From Alphaproteobacteria bacterium CG11_big_fil_rev_8_21_14_0_20_44_7 (GTDB lineage Bacteria > Pseudomonadota > Alphaproteobacteria > Rickettsiales > 21-14-0-20-44-7), in NCBI GenBank assembly GCA_002787615.1, contig PCXJ01000078.1:1895-14271 (forward strand): DNA of 12,377 bases, in the 5' to 3' direction. The translations under genes and the position numbers were made by a program. Positions 5,503 to 12,377 of the stretch are shown here, piece after piece; position 1 is the first letter of the stretch, and the number at the start of each line of letters is the position of its first letter. Below the pieces are notes generated by a model. That model saw nothing but the letters and a program-made list of their open reading frames with translations, searched no databases and had not been told where the DNA came from.

Positions 5503-7492
5503 CTTTTTCAAAGGTGACGAGTTCCTGATTGGCGGCAACGCTTTCTCCGGCGGCAATCTTCACTTTGGCGATTTTTACATCATGTGTGGCGCGGATTAAA
5601 TTTTCCATTTTCATTGCTTCAATAACAATCAGCTCTTCGCCTTTTTTAATGGTTTGGCCTTCTTTGGCGGCAACGCGGACGATTTTGCCTGCCATTGGCG
5701 CGATTAGATGCTTGGATTGCGAGCCGTCATCTGTAGATTTCGGCATAAAGCGTGCAAGCTCTGCCATGCGCGGGCTACGGACGATGGTATTTACACGTGA
5801 GCCGCCGTGAGTTAGGCGATAGCCCTCATCGAGATAGCGAATACGGAAAGTGACGGGCTCATTATTAACTGTGCCTTGGAACAAATTCCCACCCAAATCA
5901 TAGGTGCTGTAAACCGTGAACAGTCTGCCTTCGCACTCAATTTCATAGCCGCCATCGCGGTCATTTACATAAACTGAATAGTCATTATCTTCGATAGTGA
6001 TAACCCAGCGCGGGCCAATCTGGCGTTGCCTGCCGGGGAGTTGGCCGGAAATCATACTGGCGCGTTTCGCATCATCAAGGAAAATGAAGGTCGCCACGGA
6101 AATGAATTTATAGGTCATTTCGCGGGTTAATTCGGTTGCGTTGAAGCCTTCCGGATATTCTTCGCCGATAAAATTGGTGGAAACATCGCCTTTGAGGAAT
6201 TTGTCATGACGGATGATTGATTCCAAAAAGCTGATATTTGCCGAAACGCCCTCAATGAAATATTCGCCAAGCCCTTTTTGCATGGTTTTGATGGCAGATT
6301 CGCGGGTTTTTCCGTAAGAGCATAATTTGGCAATCATCGGATCGTAATACATGCTAACTTCGCCGCCTTCATAGACACCGCTATCGAGAAGCAGATTTTT
6401 ATTCAGCGATGGCTCTTCGTATCGGGTCAAGCGTCCAACAGAAGGCAGGAAGCCGTGAGAAGGGTCTTCGGCATAAATCCGTGCTTCAATAGCGTGGCCG
6501 TTAATCTCAACATCTTTTTGTTTGATTTTGAGCTTTTCTCCGGCGGCAACCAATATCATTTGTTCAACCAAATCAACGCCTGTTACCAGTTCGGTTACGC
6601 GATGTTCAACCTGCAACCTTGTGTTCATTTCGAGGAAATAGAAGTTCTTATTGCCGTCAACCACAAATTCCACAGTTCCGGCTGAGCTATATTTCACCGC
6701 TTTTGCCAGTGCTTTTGCCTGATCCGACATTTTATCACGGGTTTTAGCATCAATAAATGGGCTTGGTGCTTCCTCGATAATCTTTTGATGACGGCGCTGA
6801 ATTGAGCATTCGCGCTCACCAAGGGCGATGACAGTGCCGTGCTGGTCAGCAAGAATCTGGATTTCAATATGGCGCGGATTTTCAATGAATTTTTCTATGA
6901 AAACACGTCCGTCACCAAAGCTGGAAATCGCTTCGCTCTTTGCAGCAGCAAAGCTACGCATGGTTTCTTTGTCGCTGCGTGCGATGCGCATCCCTTTACC
7001 ACCACCGCCTGCGGAGGCTTTTATCATCACCGGATAACCGATTTTGCGGGCGATTTTTACGGCTTCTTTGGGTTCTTCAATCGTTTCCAAATGGCCGGGA
7101 ACGGAACTAACACCGGCTTTTTTTGCGAGTTTTTTGGATTCAATCTTATCGCCCATAAACTTCATCGCTTCGGCAGATGGGCCGATGAAAGCTGCTCCGG
7201 CACGTTTTACGGCGCGTGCAAACTTAGGGTTTTCCGATAAAAATCCATAGCCGGGATGAACGGCTTCTGCGCCGGAGCGCGTGATAACATCAATAATTTT
7301 TTTGATATTGAGATAGCTTTCAGAAGCGGTTGATTTACCGATATAGAAAGCTTCGTCAGCTTCACGCACATGTAAGGCATTGGCATCAGCCTCAGAATAG
7401 ATGGCAACGGTTTTGATGCCCATCTTGCGGCAGGTGCGCATTATGCGAACTGCGATTTCACCACGATTTGCGATAAGTATTTTTTTGAACAT
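5498..7492 (-). CDS. pccA: Propionyl-CoA carboxylase alpha subunit (biotin carboxylase + biotin carrier)
   Basis: The 664-aa subunit carboxylates its own biotin with ATP and bicarbonate, then passes the carboxyl group to PccB to make methylmalonyl-CoA from propionyl-CoA. Domains in order: biotin carboxylase N-domain (1-110, FKKILIANRGEIAVR), ATP-grasp (about 115-330, with ASAGGGGKGMR, K237 in RRHQKIIEE, E275, and E288, N290, R292, E296 in EMNTRLQVEH), biotin carboxylase C-domain (to about 445), a BT-type linker that docks PccB (about 470-580), and the biotinyl domain with K628 in EAMKMEN. The BT region and length favour PccA over plain acetyl-CoA carboxylase AccC. Oddity: residue 298, after the catalytic QVEH, is Arg where Pro is nearly universal. 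An AAGGT ribosome site lies about 12 nt before ATG 7492. It follows pccB by 53 nt on the same strand. Confidence 0.95.
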   Translation of the reverse strand: MFKKILIANRGEIAVRIMRTCRKMGIKTVAIYSEADANALHVREADEAFYIGKSTASESYLNIKKIIDVITRSGAEAVHPGYGFLSENPKFARAVKRAGAAFIGPSAEAMKFMGDKIESKKLAKKAGVSSVPGHLETIEEPKEAVKIARKIGYPVMIKASAGGGGKGMRIARSDKETMRSFAAAKSEAISSFGDGRVFIEKFIENPRHIEIQILADQHGTVIALGERECSIQRRHQKIIEEAPSPFIDAKTRDKMSDQAKALAKAVKYSSAGTVEFVVDGNKNFYFLEMNTRLQVEHRVTELVTGVDLVEQMILVAAGEKLKIKQKDVEINGHAIEARIYAEDPSHGFLPSVGRLTRYEEPSLNKNLLLDSGVYEGGEVSMYYDPMIAKLCSYGKTRESAIKTMQKGLGEYFIEGVSANISFLESIIRHDKFLKGDVSTNFIGEEYPEGFNATELTREMTYKFISVATFIFLDDAKRASMISGQLPGRQRQIGPRWVITIEDNDYSVYVNDRDGGYEIECEGRLFTVYSTYDLGGNLFQGTVNNEPVTFRIRYLDEGYRLTHGGSRVNTIVRSPRMAELARFMPKSTDDGSQSKHLIAPMAGKIVRVAAKEGQTIKKGEELIVIEAMKMENLIRATHDVKIAKVKIAAGESVAANQELVTFEKA

Positions 7493-7545
7493 GTAATTAT
7501 TTACCTTAAATTATTTTATTTTAGATTGTATTTAAATTAAAACAG

Positions 7546-9069
7546 CTATAGTGGCAGGTTATCGTGTTTTTTCCACGGGTTTTTTTCATCTTTATTTTCC
7601 AGAATCGTCAGGGCGCGGCAAATGCGCGAGCGCGTGTTTTGCGGGCGGATGACATCATCGAGATAACCGCGTGAAGCGGCGATAAATGGATTGGCGATTT
7701 TTTCCTTATATTCCTCGGCGCGGGCATCCATATCTTTCTCACCACGGAAAATGATTTCTACAGCGCCTTTGGGGCCCATCACGGCGATTTCTGCGTCCGG
7801 CCATGCGAGGTTGATATCGCTGCGCAAATGCTTGGAACTCATCACGATATAAGCGCCGCCATAGGCTTTGCGGGTGATGAGGGTGATTTTCGGCACGGTG
7901 GCTTCCGCATAGGCAGCAATAAGTTTTGCGCCATGTTTGATGATGCCGTTATGCTCTTGATTAATCCCCGGCAAAAATCCCGGAACATCAACCAGAGTTA
8001 CAAGTGGGATGCTGAATGCATCACAAAAACGTACAAAGCGTGCGGCTTTGCGCGAGGCGGAGATATCCAAGCATCCCGCCATTTCCATCGGTTGATTTGC
8101 AACGATTCCGATGGTTTTGCCTTCCATGCGTCCGAATCCGACCATGATGTTTTTGGCATAATCGGGCTGGATTTCAAAAAAGTCATATTCATCACAAATG
8201 CGGATAATCAGCTCTTTCATGTCATATGGCTTATTCGGATCATCGGGGATGAGTGTGTTTAGCGAGGTTTCAACGCGATCTGCCGGATCATTGGTTGGGC
8301 GTGAAGGCGTTCCTTGGCGGTTATTTAGCGGCAGGAAGTTGAAAAGCCTGCGGGTTTGGCGCAAAGTAACGATATCATTGCTGAATGATAAATCTGCTAC
8401 GCCCGAAATTGTGGTATGCACGCTTGCGCCCCCCAAATCTTCCTGAGTAACTTCTTCATGTGTAACGGTTTTTACAACATCAGGGCCGGTCACAAACATA
8501 TATGAGCCTTGTGCCATGATGGTGAAATCGGTCAGGGCAGGGGAATATACTGCGCCGCCCGCACATGGCCCCATGATGAGGGAGATTTGCGGGATAACAC
8601 CGCTAGCATTGACGTTGCGTTGAAAAATTTCGCCATATCCGGCAAGGGAATCAACCCCTTCCTGAATGCGTGCGCCACCGGAATCGTTCAAGCCAATGAC
8701 GGGTGCGCCGGTTTTCATCGCCATATCCATAACTTTGCAGATCTTCTTTGCATTAGCCTCGGATAGCGAGCCGCCAAAAACCGTAAAATCTTGGCTGTAA
8801 ACATAGACCAAACGCCCGTTGATTGTGCCTGTTCCGGTTACGCAGCCATCGCCGGGGGTGATGTTGTCATTCATCCCGAAATTGGTGGAGCGATGCTCAA
8901 CAAACATGTCATATTCTTCAAACGAATCGGGGTCGAGCAGCACTTCCAGACGTTCACGCGCGGTGAGTTTTCCTTTACCGTGCTGGGCATCAACGCGTTT
9001 TTTACCGCCGCCTTCACGCGCTTGCTGGCGTTTATTTTCCAATTTCGTGAGAACTGCCTGTTGCTTCAT
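7546..9069 (-). CDS. pccB: Propionyl-CoA carboxylase beta subunit (carboxyltransferase)
   Basis: PccB transfers the carboxyl group from biotin on PccA to propionyl-CoA, giving (S)-methylmalonyl-CoA in the catabolism of odd-chain fatty acids and of Val, Ile, Met and Thr. The 507-aa length fits the family. The N-terminal carboxyltransferase half includes KGKLTARERLEVLLDPDSF, LNDSGGARIQEGVDSL, the oxyanion-hole segment GPCAGGAVYSPALTDF and GPDVVKTVTHEEVTQEDLGG. The C-terminal half includes VDVPGFLPG and RKAYGGAYIVMSSKHL. It ends KHDNLPL, close to the NIPL-type end typical of PccB. An AAGGG ribosome site lies about 8 nt before ATG 9069. The order pccB then pccA suggests one operon. A methylcrotonyl-CoA carboxylase is a less likely alternative given the PccA partner. 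Confidence 0.95.
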   Translation of the reverse strand: MKQQAVLTKLENKRQQAREGGGKKRVDAQHGKGKLTARERLEVLLDPDSFEEYDMFVEHRSTNFGMNDNITPGDGCVTGTGTINGRLVYVYSQDFTVFGGSLSEANAKKICKVMDMAMKTGAPVIGLNDSGGARIQEGVDSLAGYGEIFQRNVNASGVIPQISLIMGPCAGGAVYSPALTDFTIMAQGSYMFVTGPDVVKTVTHEEVTQEDLGGASVHTTISGVADLSFSNDIVTLRQTRRLFNFLPLNNRQGTPSRPTNDPADRVETSLNTLIPDDPNKPYDMKELIIRICDEYDFFEIQPDYAKNIMVGFGRMEGKTIGIVANQPMEMAGCLDISASRKAARFVRFCDAFSIPLVTLVDVPGFLPGINQEHNGIIKHGAKLIAAYAEATVPKITLITRKAYGGAYIVMSSKHLRSDINLAWPDAEIAVMGPKGAVEIIFRGEKDMDARAEEYKEKIANPFIAASRGYLDDVIRPQNTRSRICRALTILENKDEKNPWKKHDNLPL

Positions 9070-9104
9070 ATTTCGCCCTTATTTTTTACCAAACTTGTAC
9101 AGGA

Positions 9105-9131
9105 ATTATCCTATATTACCCTATCTGGCAA
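9105..9131 (-). promoter_or_regulatory. Candidate promoter of pccBA
   Basis: On the minus strand TTGCCA (9131-9126; 5 of 6 to consensus) precedes GATAAT (9110-9105; 5 of 6) with a 15-bp spacer. Transcription would begin near 9098 and leave a leader of about 29 nt containing the AAGGG ribosome site. The short spacer lowers confidence. No operator was recognised. Confidence 0.35.
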
Positions 9132-9191
9132 GTTTTTTGAGGGGTGTTATGGTGAAGATAATCTCTGTAACAATCCGTAATAATATGTGAT

Positions 9192-9218
9192 TTGGCTTAT
9201 AGCGAGAGGTGATATAAT
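9192..9218 (+). promoter_or_regulatory. Candidate promoter of lpxC
   Basis: TTGGCT (9192-9197) and a perfect TATAAT (9213-9218) are separated by 15 bp. Predicted transcription starts near 9225, giving an AT-rich leader of about 50 nt; AAGG (9260-9263) could serve as the ribosome site. It is divergent from the pccB promoter about 60 bp away. Confidence 0.45.
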
Positions 9219-9275
9219 ATATGACACTAGAATTAATATAAAAATTTATATCAGTTATAAGGCGTATATATAATA

Positions 9276-10193
9276 ATGAGAATTGAACAACAAAGAACTA
9301 TAGCTAAAGCGGTAACATGTAAGGGAATCGGGCTGCATACGGGCAAGCTCGTGACCCTTACGCTCAAACCCGCGCCGGAAAATTGCGGGGTGATTTTTAT
9401 CCGCAAAGATGTAAAGGAATCTGAGTCGATTATCCATGGTAGCTATCTGAATGTGACAAAAACTATGCTCGGCACAACGCTCACCAACAGCTCGGATGTT
9501 GATATTTCAACCGTAGAGCATCTGATGGCTGGGCTATGGGGTGCTGGTGTTGATAATGTGATTGTTGAAGTGGATGCGCCGGAAATTCCGATTATGGATG
9601 GTAGCTCACAGCCATTTATTGCTATGGTGGAAAAAGCCGGACTAAAAACGCAGAAATCTTTCCGTAAAATATTGCGGATTAAGGATGAGGTGGAAGTTGG
9701 CGATAAAAAGCGCTCAGCCAAATTCCTTCCGGCAGATAATTTTACGGTGAAGTTCAAAATCAATTTCAATGATAATATCATCGGCAAGCAAAGAGCCAGA
9801 TATGAATTTGCGGCAGATACATTCAAGCAGGAAATCGCCGCTGCCCGTACTTTTGGATTTAAACATGAAGTAGAGGCGATGCACGCAGCCGGATTGGCGC
9901 TGGGCGGCTCGCTGGATAACGCAATTGTAGTTGGCGAGGACGGCATCTTAAATGATGACGGCTTGCGCTTTGAAGATGAATTTGTACGCCACAAAATCCT
10001 GGATTCTATAGGCGATTTGTTCCTTTTTGGAATGAGGATTCAGGGTGAATTTATTGGCCACCGTTCCGGCCATAGCACGAATAACGAAATCCTGCATACG
10101 CTGATAGCAAATCCGCGTGCATGGGAAGTTATCGACCCAACAACTGAGCGTCCACTTGCTCCGGTTGCGGCAGGTAATTTCGTTTACGCATAA
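9276..10193 (+). CDS. lpxC: UDP-3-O-acyl-N-acetylglucosamine deacetylase
   Basis: LpxC is the zinc-dependent, committed deacetylation step of lipid A synthesis in the cytoplasm. The 305-aa length is typical. Zinc ligands are visible at H82 (STVEHLMAGL), H239 and D243 (VRHKILDSIGD); the catalytic base is E81 and the general acid is H266 in GHRSGHSTNNEIL. Other family segments are GIGLHTGK, DAPEIPIMDGSSQPF, ARTFGF and LGGSLDNAIVV. The start ATG 9276 gives MRIEQQRTIAKAVTCKGIGLHTG, the expected N-terminus. In many bacteria lpxC sits at the end of the dcw cell-wall cluster, but here it stands with its own promoter beside pccB, followed by rmuC after 39 nt. Its presence indicates a lipid A-bearing outer membrane. 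Confidence 0.97.
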   Translation: MRIEQQRTIAKAVTCKGIGLHTGKLVTLTLKPAPENCGVIFIRKDVKESESIIHGSYLNVTKTMLGTTLTNSSDVDISTVEHLMAGLWGAGVDNVIVEVDAPEIPIMDGSSQPFIAMVEKAGLKTQKSFRKILRIKDEVEVGDKKRSAKFLPADNFTVKFKINFNDNIIGKQRARYEFAADTFKQEIAAARTFGFKHEVEAMHAAGLALGGSLDNAIVVGEDGILNDDGLRFEDEFVRHKILDSIGDLFLFGMRIQGEFIGHRSGHSTNNEILHTLIANPRAWEVIDPTTERPLAPVAAGNFVYA

Positions 10194-10232
10194 TTTCTTG
10201 AATTCCTGATAGTTAAGCTATAGCATGGGCGT

Positions 10233-11465
10233 ATGTATTATGCCCTTATAGCTTTTGTGTTTTTGATTCTTGGCGGATTAATCGGATATTTTTTCCAGAA
10301 ATCGCGCGCAACGCAAGGTATGATTGAGGTGGAGTTGCTGCGTCAGGAAAATGAGCAATTGAAAAGCCGCGAAGGTGACTGGAATAAGGTCAAGGAGGAA
10401 TCGCTGCAAGCAGCAAAAGCTGCGATGTTTGAGGCTTCTCAGCATATGTCATCAAAATTGCTGGAAGACCATAAGCGTGAAAATGAAGCCGCAAAAAAGC
10501 AATCACAGGAAATTACCGAAAAAACTACCGAGAATCTGAACAAGGAGTTTTCGCAAATTGTTGAAAAATTGGCATCCTTAAGCGGGCAGGTGAATAAGCA
10601 GGATTCAAAGATATCAACTGTTTGGCAGGCTTTGGCAAGTCCGGGCGGGGCAGGGAGTTATGCCGAGATTGGGCTGGAAAATACGCTCAAAAACTTTGGT
10701 TTGGAAAAAGGGCGGGATTTCAAAACGCAATATTCGGTGGCGGGTGAAAATGGCAGGCTGCGCCCCGATGCGGTGATATATTTGCCTGAAGGCAATGTGA
10801 TGGTGATTGATTCAAAATCATCAAAATATTTCCTAGAAATCGCTGCCGCCGTGGAAAATGATGAAAAGCGCCTGCTTGAAGAGCTGAAAAAAACCATGAA
10901 TAACCACCTAACTTCGCTCGCTTCAAAAGATTATAAAAATGCGGTGAAGCAGGATTTGAAGCTTTCCGGCGGTAAGGTCATAAATGTTATGTATTTGCCG
11001 AATGAATCGGCCATGCAAAAGGTGTTTCAGGCAGATAGCGAGTTTCGTAGCAAATGCTATAAACATGATATTATCCCCGCCGACCCTTCGGCTTTGCAGC
11101 TTTTGCTCAATATCGCCATCCATGAGATTTCACGCGCCAAGCAGGAGCATAATTATAAGGTGATATTGCAGGAAATGAGCAAGGTGATTTCATCGCTTGA
11201 TGTATTCTTGCGCAATGCAGAATCAGTCGGGCGGGCAATCCGCAGCTCGGCGGAGAATTTCTCTAAGCTGAGCCGTTCGGTGAATTCACGGCTGTTGCCG
11301 CGTGTGCGGAGAATTATAGATTTGGGGGTTGAGCCGGAGAAAAATGCCAAAATTCCCGATTCTTTGCCAGATTTCAATGTCACCGAGCATGAGCATGTGC
11401 TTGTCGAGGCGGAAGAGCCTGCCGATGGCGCAAGCCTCAACCTGCTCGATAAAAAAGCGGGCTAG
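10233..11465 (+). CDS. rmuC: RmuC-family DNA recombination protein
   Basis: RmuC proteins are membrane-anchored predicted nucleases; in E. coli loss of rmuC raises inversion between short inverted repeats, but the biochemical activity is poorly defined. The 410-aa protein has one N-terminal membrane helix (about 4-23, ALIAFVFLILGGLIGYFF), a charged coiled coil (about 30-130), then the RmuC domain with a PD-(D/E)xK-like core: P178-D179 in LRPDAVIYLP and D193-S-K195 in VMVIDSKSS. The C-terminal tail (about 365-410) is acidic and low-complexity. Start ATG 10233 gives the membrane helix directly; no strong Shine-Dalgarno is seen. It follows lpxC by 39 nt and may share its transcript. The TAG stop is the first unit of a 7-bp tandem array. 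Confidence 0.92.
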   Translation: MYYALIAFVFLILGGLIGYFFQKSRATQGMIEVELLRQENEQLKSREGDWNKVKEESLQAAKAAMFEASQHMSSKLLEDHKRENEAAKKQSQEITEKTTENLNKEFSQIVEKLASLSGQVNKQDSKISTVWQALASPGGAGSYAEIGLENTLKNFGLEKGRDFKTQYSVAGENGRLRPDAVIYLPEGNVMVIDSKSSKYFLEIAAAVENDEKRLLEELKKTMNNHLTSLASKDYKNAVKQDLKLSGGKVINVMYLPNESAMQKVFQADSEFRSKCYKHDIIPADPSALQLLLNIAIHEISRAKQEHNYKVILQEMSKVISSLDVFLRNAESVGRAIRSSAENFSKLSRSVNSRLLPRVRRIIDLGVEPEKNAKIPDSLPDFNVTEHEHVLVEAEEPADGASLNLLDKKAG

Positions 11466-11518
11466 CTTCTAGCTTCTAGCTTCTAGCTTCTAGCTTCTAG
11501 CTTCTAGCTTTTAGTAAT
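11463..11518 (+). repeat. Heptamer array 3 (TAGCTTC) starting on the rmuC stop
   Basis: There are six perfect TAGCTTC units (11463-11504), then TAGCTTT (11505-11511) and TAGTAAT (11512-11518) in the same 7-bp phase. The first TAG is the rmuC stop codon; all frames are closed by the array. Two decayed units of the same family (AGAAGCG and AGAAGCT on the opposite strand) flank the matching 21-bp block at 5314-5326. Confidence 0.92.
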
Positions 11519-11548
11519 CGTCATTGCCTGAAGCCACCCCCCTTAAAT

Positions 11549-11565
11549 CCCCCCTAATAGGGGGG
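11549..11565. repeat. C6/G6 palindrome in R2
   Basis: CCCCCC-TAATA-GGGGGG is the exact reverse complement of the palindrome in R1. A half copy, TAATAGGGGG, recurs at 11673-11682 just before cpaB. Confidence 0.8.
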
Positions 11566-11616
11566 AGATGGAGGCGAGTTGGCGATTCCATGTTCCTAAA
11601 TTCTAAATCCTCCCCC

Positions 11617-11715
11617 CTTGCACTTTGCACCCAGCTTCCAACAACCTTGCCGCGTATTTACGTGTTATTAACTAATAGGGGGTAGAATGGTCTGGTGAAC
11701 AAGATTTGAGGTCTT
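11617..11715 (+). other. Gap between R2 and cpaB; presumed cpaB control region
   Basis: It contains another two-unit heptamer (CTTGCAC TTTGCAC, 11617-11630), TTGCCG at 11647-11652 that might be a -35 without a convincing -10, a half copy of the C6/G6 palindrome (11673-11682), and a GAGG ribosome site (11708-11711) close to the cpaB start. A promoter is expected here but I could not place it. Confidence 0.4.
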
Positions 11716-12377
11716 ATGAGATTTGTAATTTTAATCGTGGTAGCACTGGCAATGGCGGGAGGTGTGGTCTTCTACATGCAAAATAAGGGGCATAAAAATG
11801 TCGCTACTATAGATGATAGTAATTATACATTGATAGCGGTAAAGGATATCCTCCCCGGCAGCTTTATTAAGACGGGTGAGCATTTTATATGGCAGGATAT
11901 TCCGGAGGGCAAGTATCCGAAAGAAGTGAGTGCGAAATTTTTACGCAAGGGTTCTTTTGATATATCTGAGCTTGATGGAGCGGTTGCGCGGCGTTTTATT
12001 GCCGGAAATGAGCCTTTGGATAGGGATTTTGTTGTAACACCGGGAGAGGGCGGCTTTATGAGTGCGGTTTTATATCCGGGGATGCGGGCAATTTCAATCG
12101 GCGTGACGCTGGTTTCAGGCAATGCCGGATTTATATTCCCCGGTGATAAGGTAGATTTGCTCTTAACTCATCAGGTATCTTCGGTTGATGGTGATAGAAG
12201 CTATGTAACTGAAACATTCGTGCAGGATGTTCGGGTGCTGGCAATTGACCAAAATGTGAATAATCCTGATAAAAAAGCCCAAATTGCCAAAACTGTGACA
12301 TTAGAAGTTAGCCCTAAACAGGCTGAAGAAGTGCTGGTTGCGGAAGAATTAGGCAAAATATCGTTGATTTTGCGCAG
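11716..12377 (+). CDS. cpaB: Flp/Tad pilus assembly protein CpaB (RcpC), 3' end cut by the window
   Basis: The frame is open from ATG 11716 to the window end: 220 codons and no stop. The N-terminus is a membrane anchor or signal (MRFVILIVVALAMAGGVVFY). Residues about 38-105 form a SAF domain (YTLIAVKDILPGSFIKTGE, then AVARRFIAGNEPLDRDFVV), and about 115-220 begin the RcpC/CpaB domain (LYPGMRAISIGVTLVSG, FIFPGDKVDLLLTH, TVTLEVSPKQAEEVLVAEE). CpaB is a periplasmic, inner-membrane-linked partner of the CpaC secretin in Flp/Tad pilus assembly. A GAGG ribosome site lies 4 nt before the ATG. It is probably the first gene of a cpa/tad operon continuing beyond the window. Family is confident; the complete length is unknown. 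Confidence 0.93.
   Translation, partial: MRFVILIVVALAMAGGVVFYMQNKGHKNVATIDDSNYTLIAVKDILPGSFIKTGEHFIWQDIPEGKYPKEVSAKFLRKGSFDISELDGAVARRFIAGNEPLDRDFVVTPGEGGFMSAVLYPGMRAISIGVTLVSGNAGFIFPGDKVDLLLTHQVSSVDGDRSYVTETFVQDVRVLAIDQNVNNPDKKAQIAKTVTLEVSPKQAEEVLVAEELGKISLILR

Larger units (their letters stand above)
11463..11608 (-). repeat. Mosaic intergenic element R2 (inverted homologue of R1)
   Basis: Read on the minus strand, this region has the same block order as R1: a TTTAGAA/TTTAGGA heptamer pair (11608-11595), CATGGAATCG (11592-11583), an 18-bp C6-TATTA-G6-A block (11565-11548), AAGGGGGGTG (11544-11535), a 21-bp block identical to 5293-5313 (11532-11512), then the AGAAGCT array. It holds a single 27-bp-type unit and lacks the nested hairpin of R1, so it is the more compact form. 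Confidence 0.8.

Noticed and set aside
7828..8262. 144-aa open frame on the plus strand within pccB
   Set aside because: It is antisense to conserved PccB sequence, has no plausible ribosome site and no family resemblance.
9149..9190. 13-codon ORF (MVKIISVTIRNNM) with GAGGGG just upstream, before lpxC
   Set aside because: It overlaps the predicted -35 of lpxC and lies upstream of the predicted transcription start, so it would not be in the lpxC leader. It has no attenuator-like codon runs or hairpin.
9443..9994. 183-aa open frame on the minus strand across lpxC
   Set aside because: It lies wholly opposite lpxC, whose catalytic motifs are intact. The translation is Ser/Ile/Leu-rich with no recognisable family, typical of a shadow frame.
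5083..11608. Insertion sequence or composite transposon bounded by R1 and R2
   Set aside because: No transposase, integrase or relic is present, and the genes between the copies are core housekeeping genes. The elements are better seen as small non-coding repeats.

Overview
The window looks like ordinary chromosome from an alphaproteobacterium with moderate GC content, roughly 45% by eye. The evidence is a FYDLN-type zinc-ribbon/acidic protein (a family seen mainly in Alphaproteobacteria), a MutL carrying the endonuclease motif, the order uvrC-pgsA, LpxC (so a Gram-negative outer membrane with lipid A), a two-subunit propionyl-CoA carboxylase, and the start of a CpaB gene (Flp/Tad pilus). I cannot name the genus or order. 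Standard stop codons, including TGA, are used.

Layout: 4-384 (+) FYDLN protein; 437-2254 (+) mutL; 2264-4084 (+) uvrC; 4121-4696 (+) pgsA; 4693-5085 (+) unknown 130-aa protein overlapping pgsA by 4 nt. A 412-bp repeat-rich gap (5086-5497) separates this rightward block from the convergent leftward pair pccB (9069-7546) and pccA (7492-5498). A 206-bp divergent promoter region (9070-9275) leads to rightward lpxC (9276-10193) and rmuC (10233-11465). A second repeat-rich gap (11466-11715) precedes a truncated cpaB that runs off the window end.

The genes cover DNA repair (mutL, uvrC, probably rmuC), envelope synthesis (pgsA for phosphatidylglycerol, lpxC for lipid A), propionyl-CoA carboxylation to methylmalonyl-CoA (pccA, pccB), and pilus assembly (cpaB). 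All recognised genes look intact except the two at the window edges. One active-site-adjacent residue of PccA is unusual (Arg298 where Pro is expected).

The most novel material is non-coding. The two repeat-rich gaps hold homologous mosaic elements in opposite orientation, 6.4 kb apart. Their shared blocks are collinear: a 10-bp block, an 18-bp C6/G6 palindrome, another 10-bp block and a 21-bp block. Each element is bordered by 7-bp tandem arrays. The two copies differ by exactly two 27-bp internal units and by an insertion of about 55 bp carrying a 9-bp inverted repeat. In addition, three genes (the 130-aa ORF, pccA and rmuC) end with a stop codon that is the first three bases of a heptamer array, giving stops in all three frames. 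A REP-like double hairpin lies beside one of the elements.
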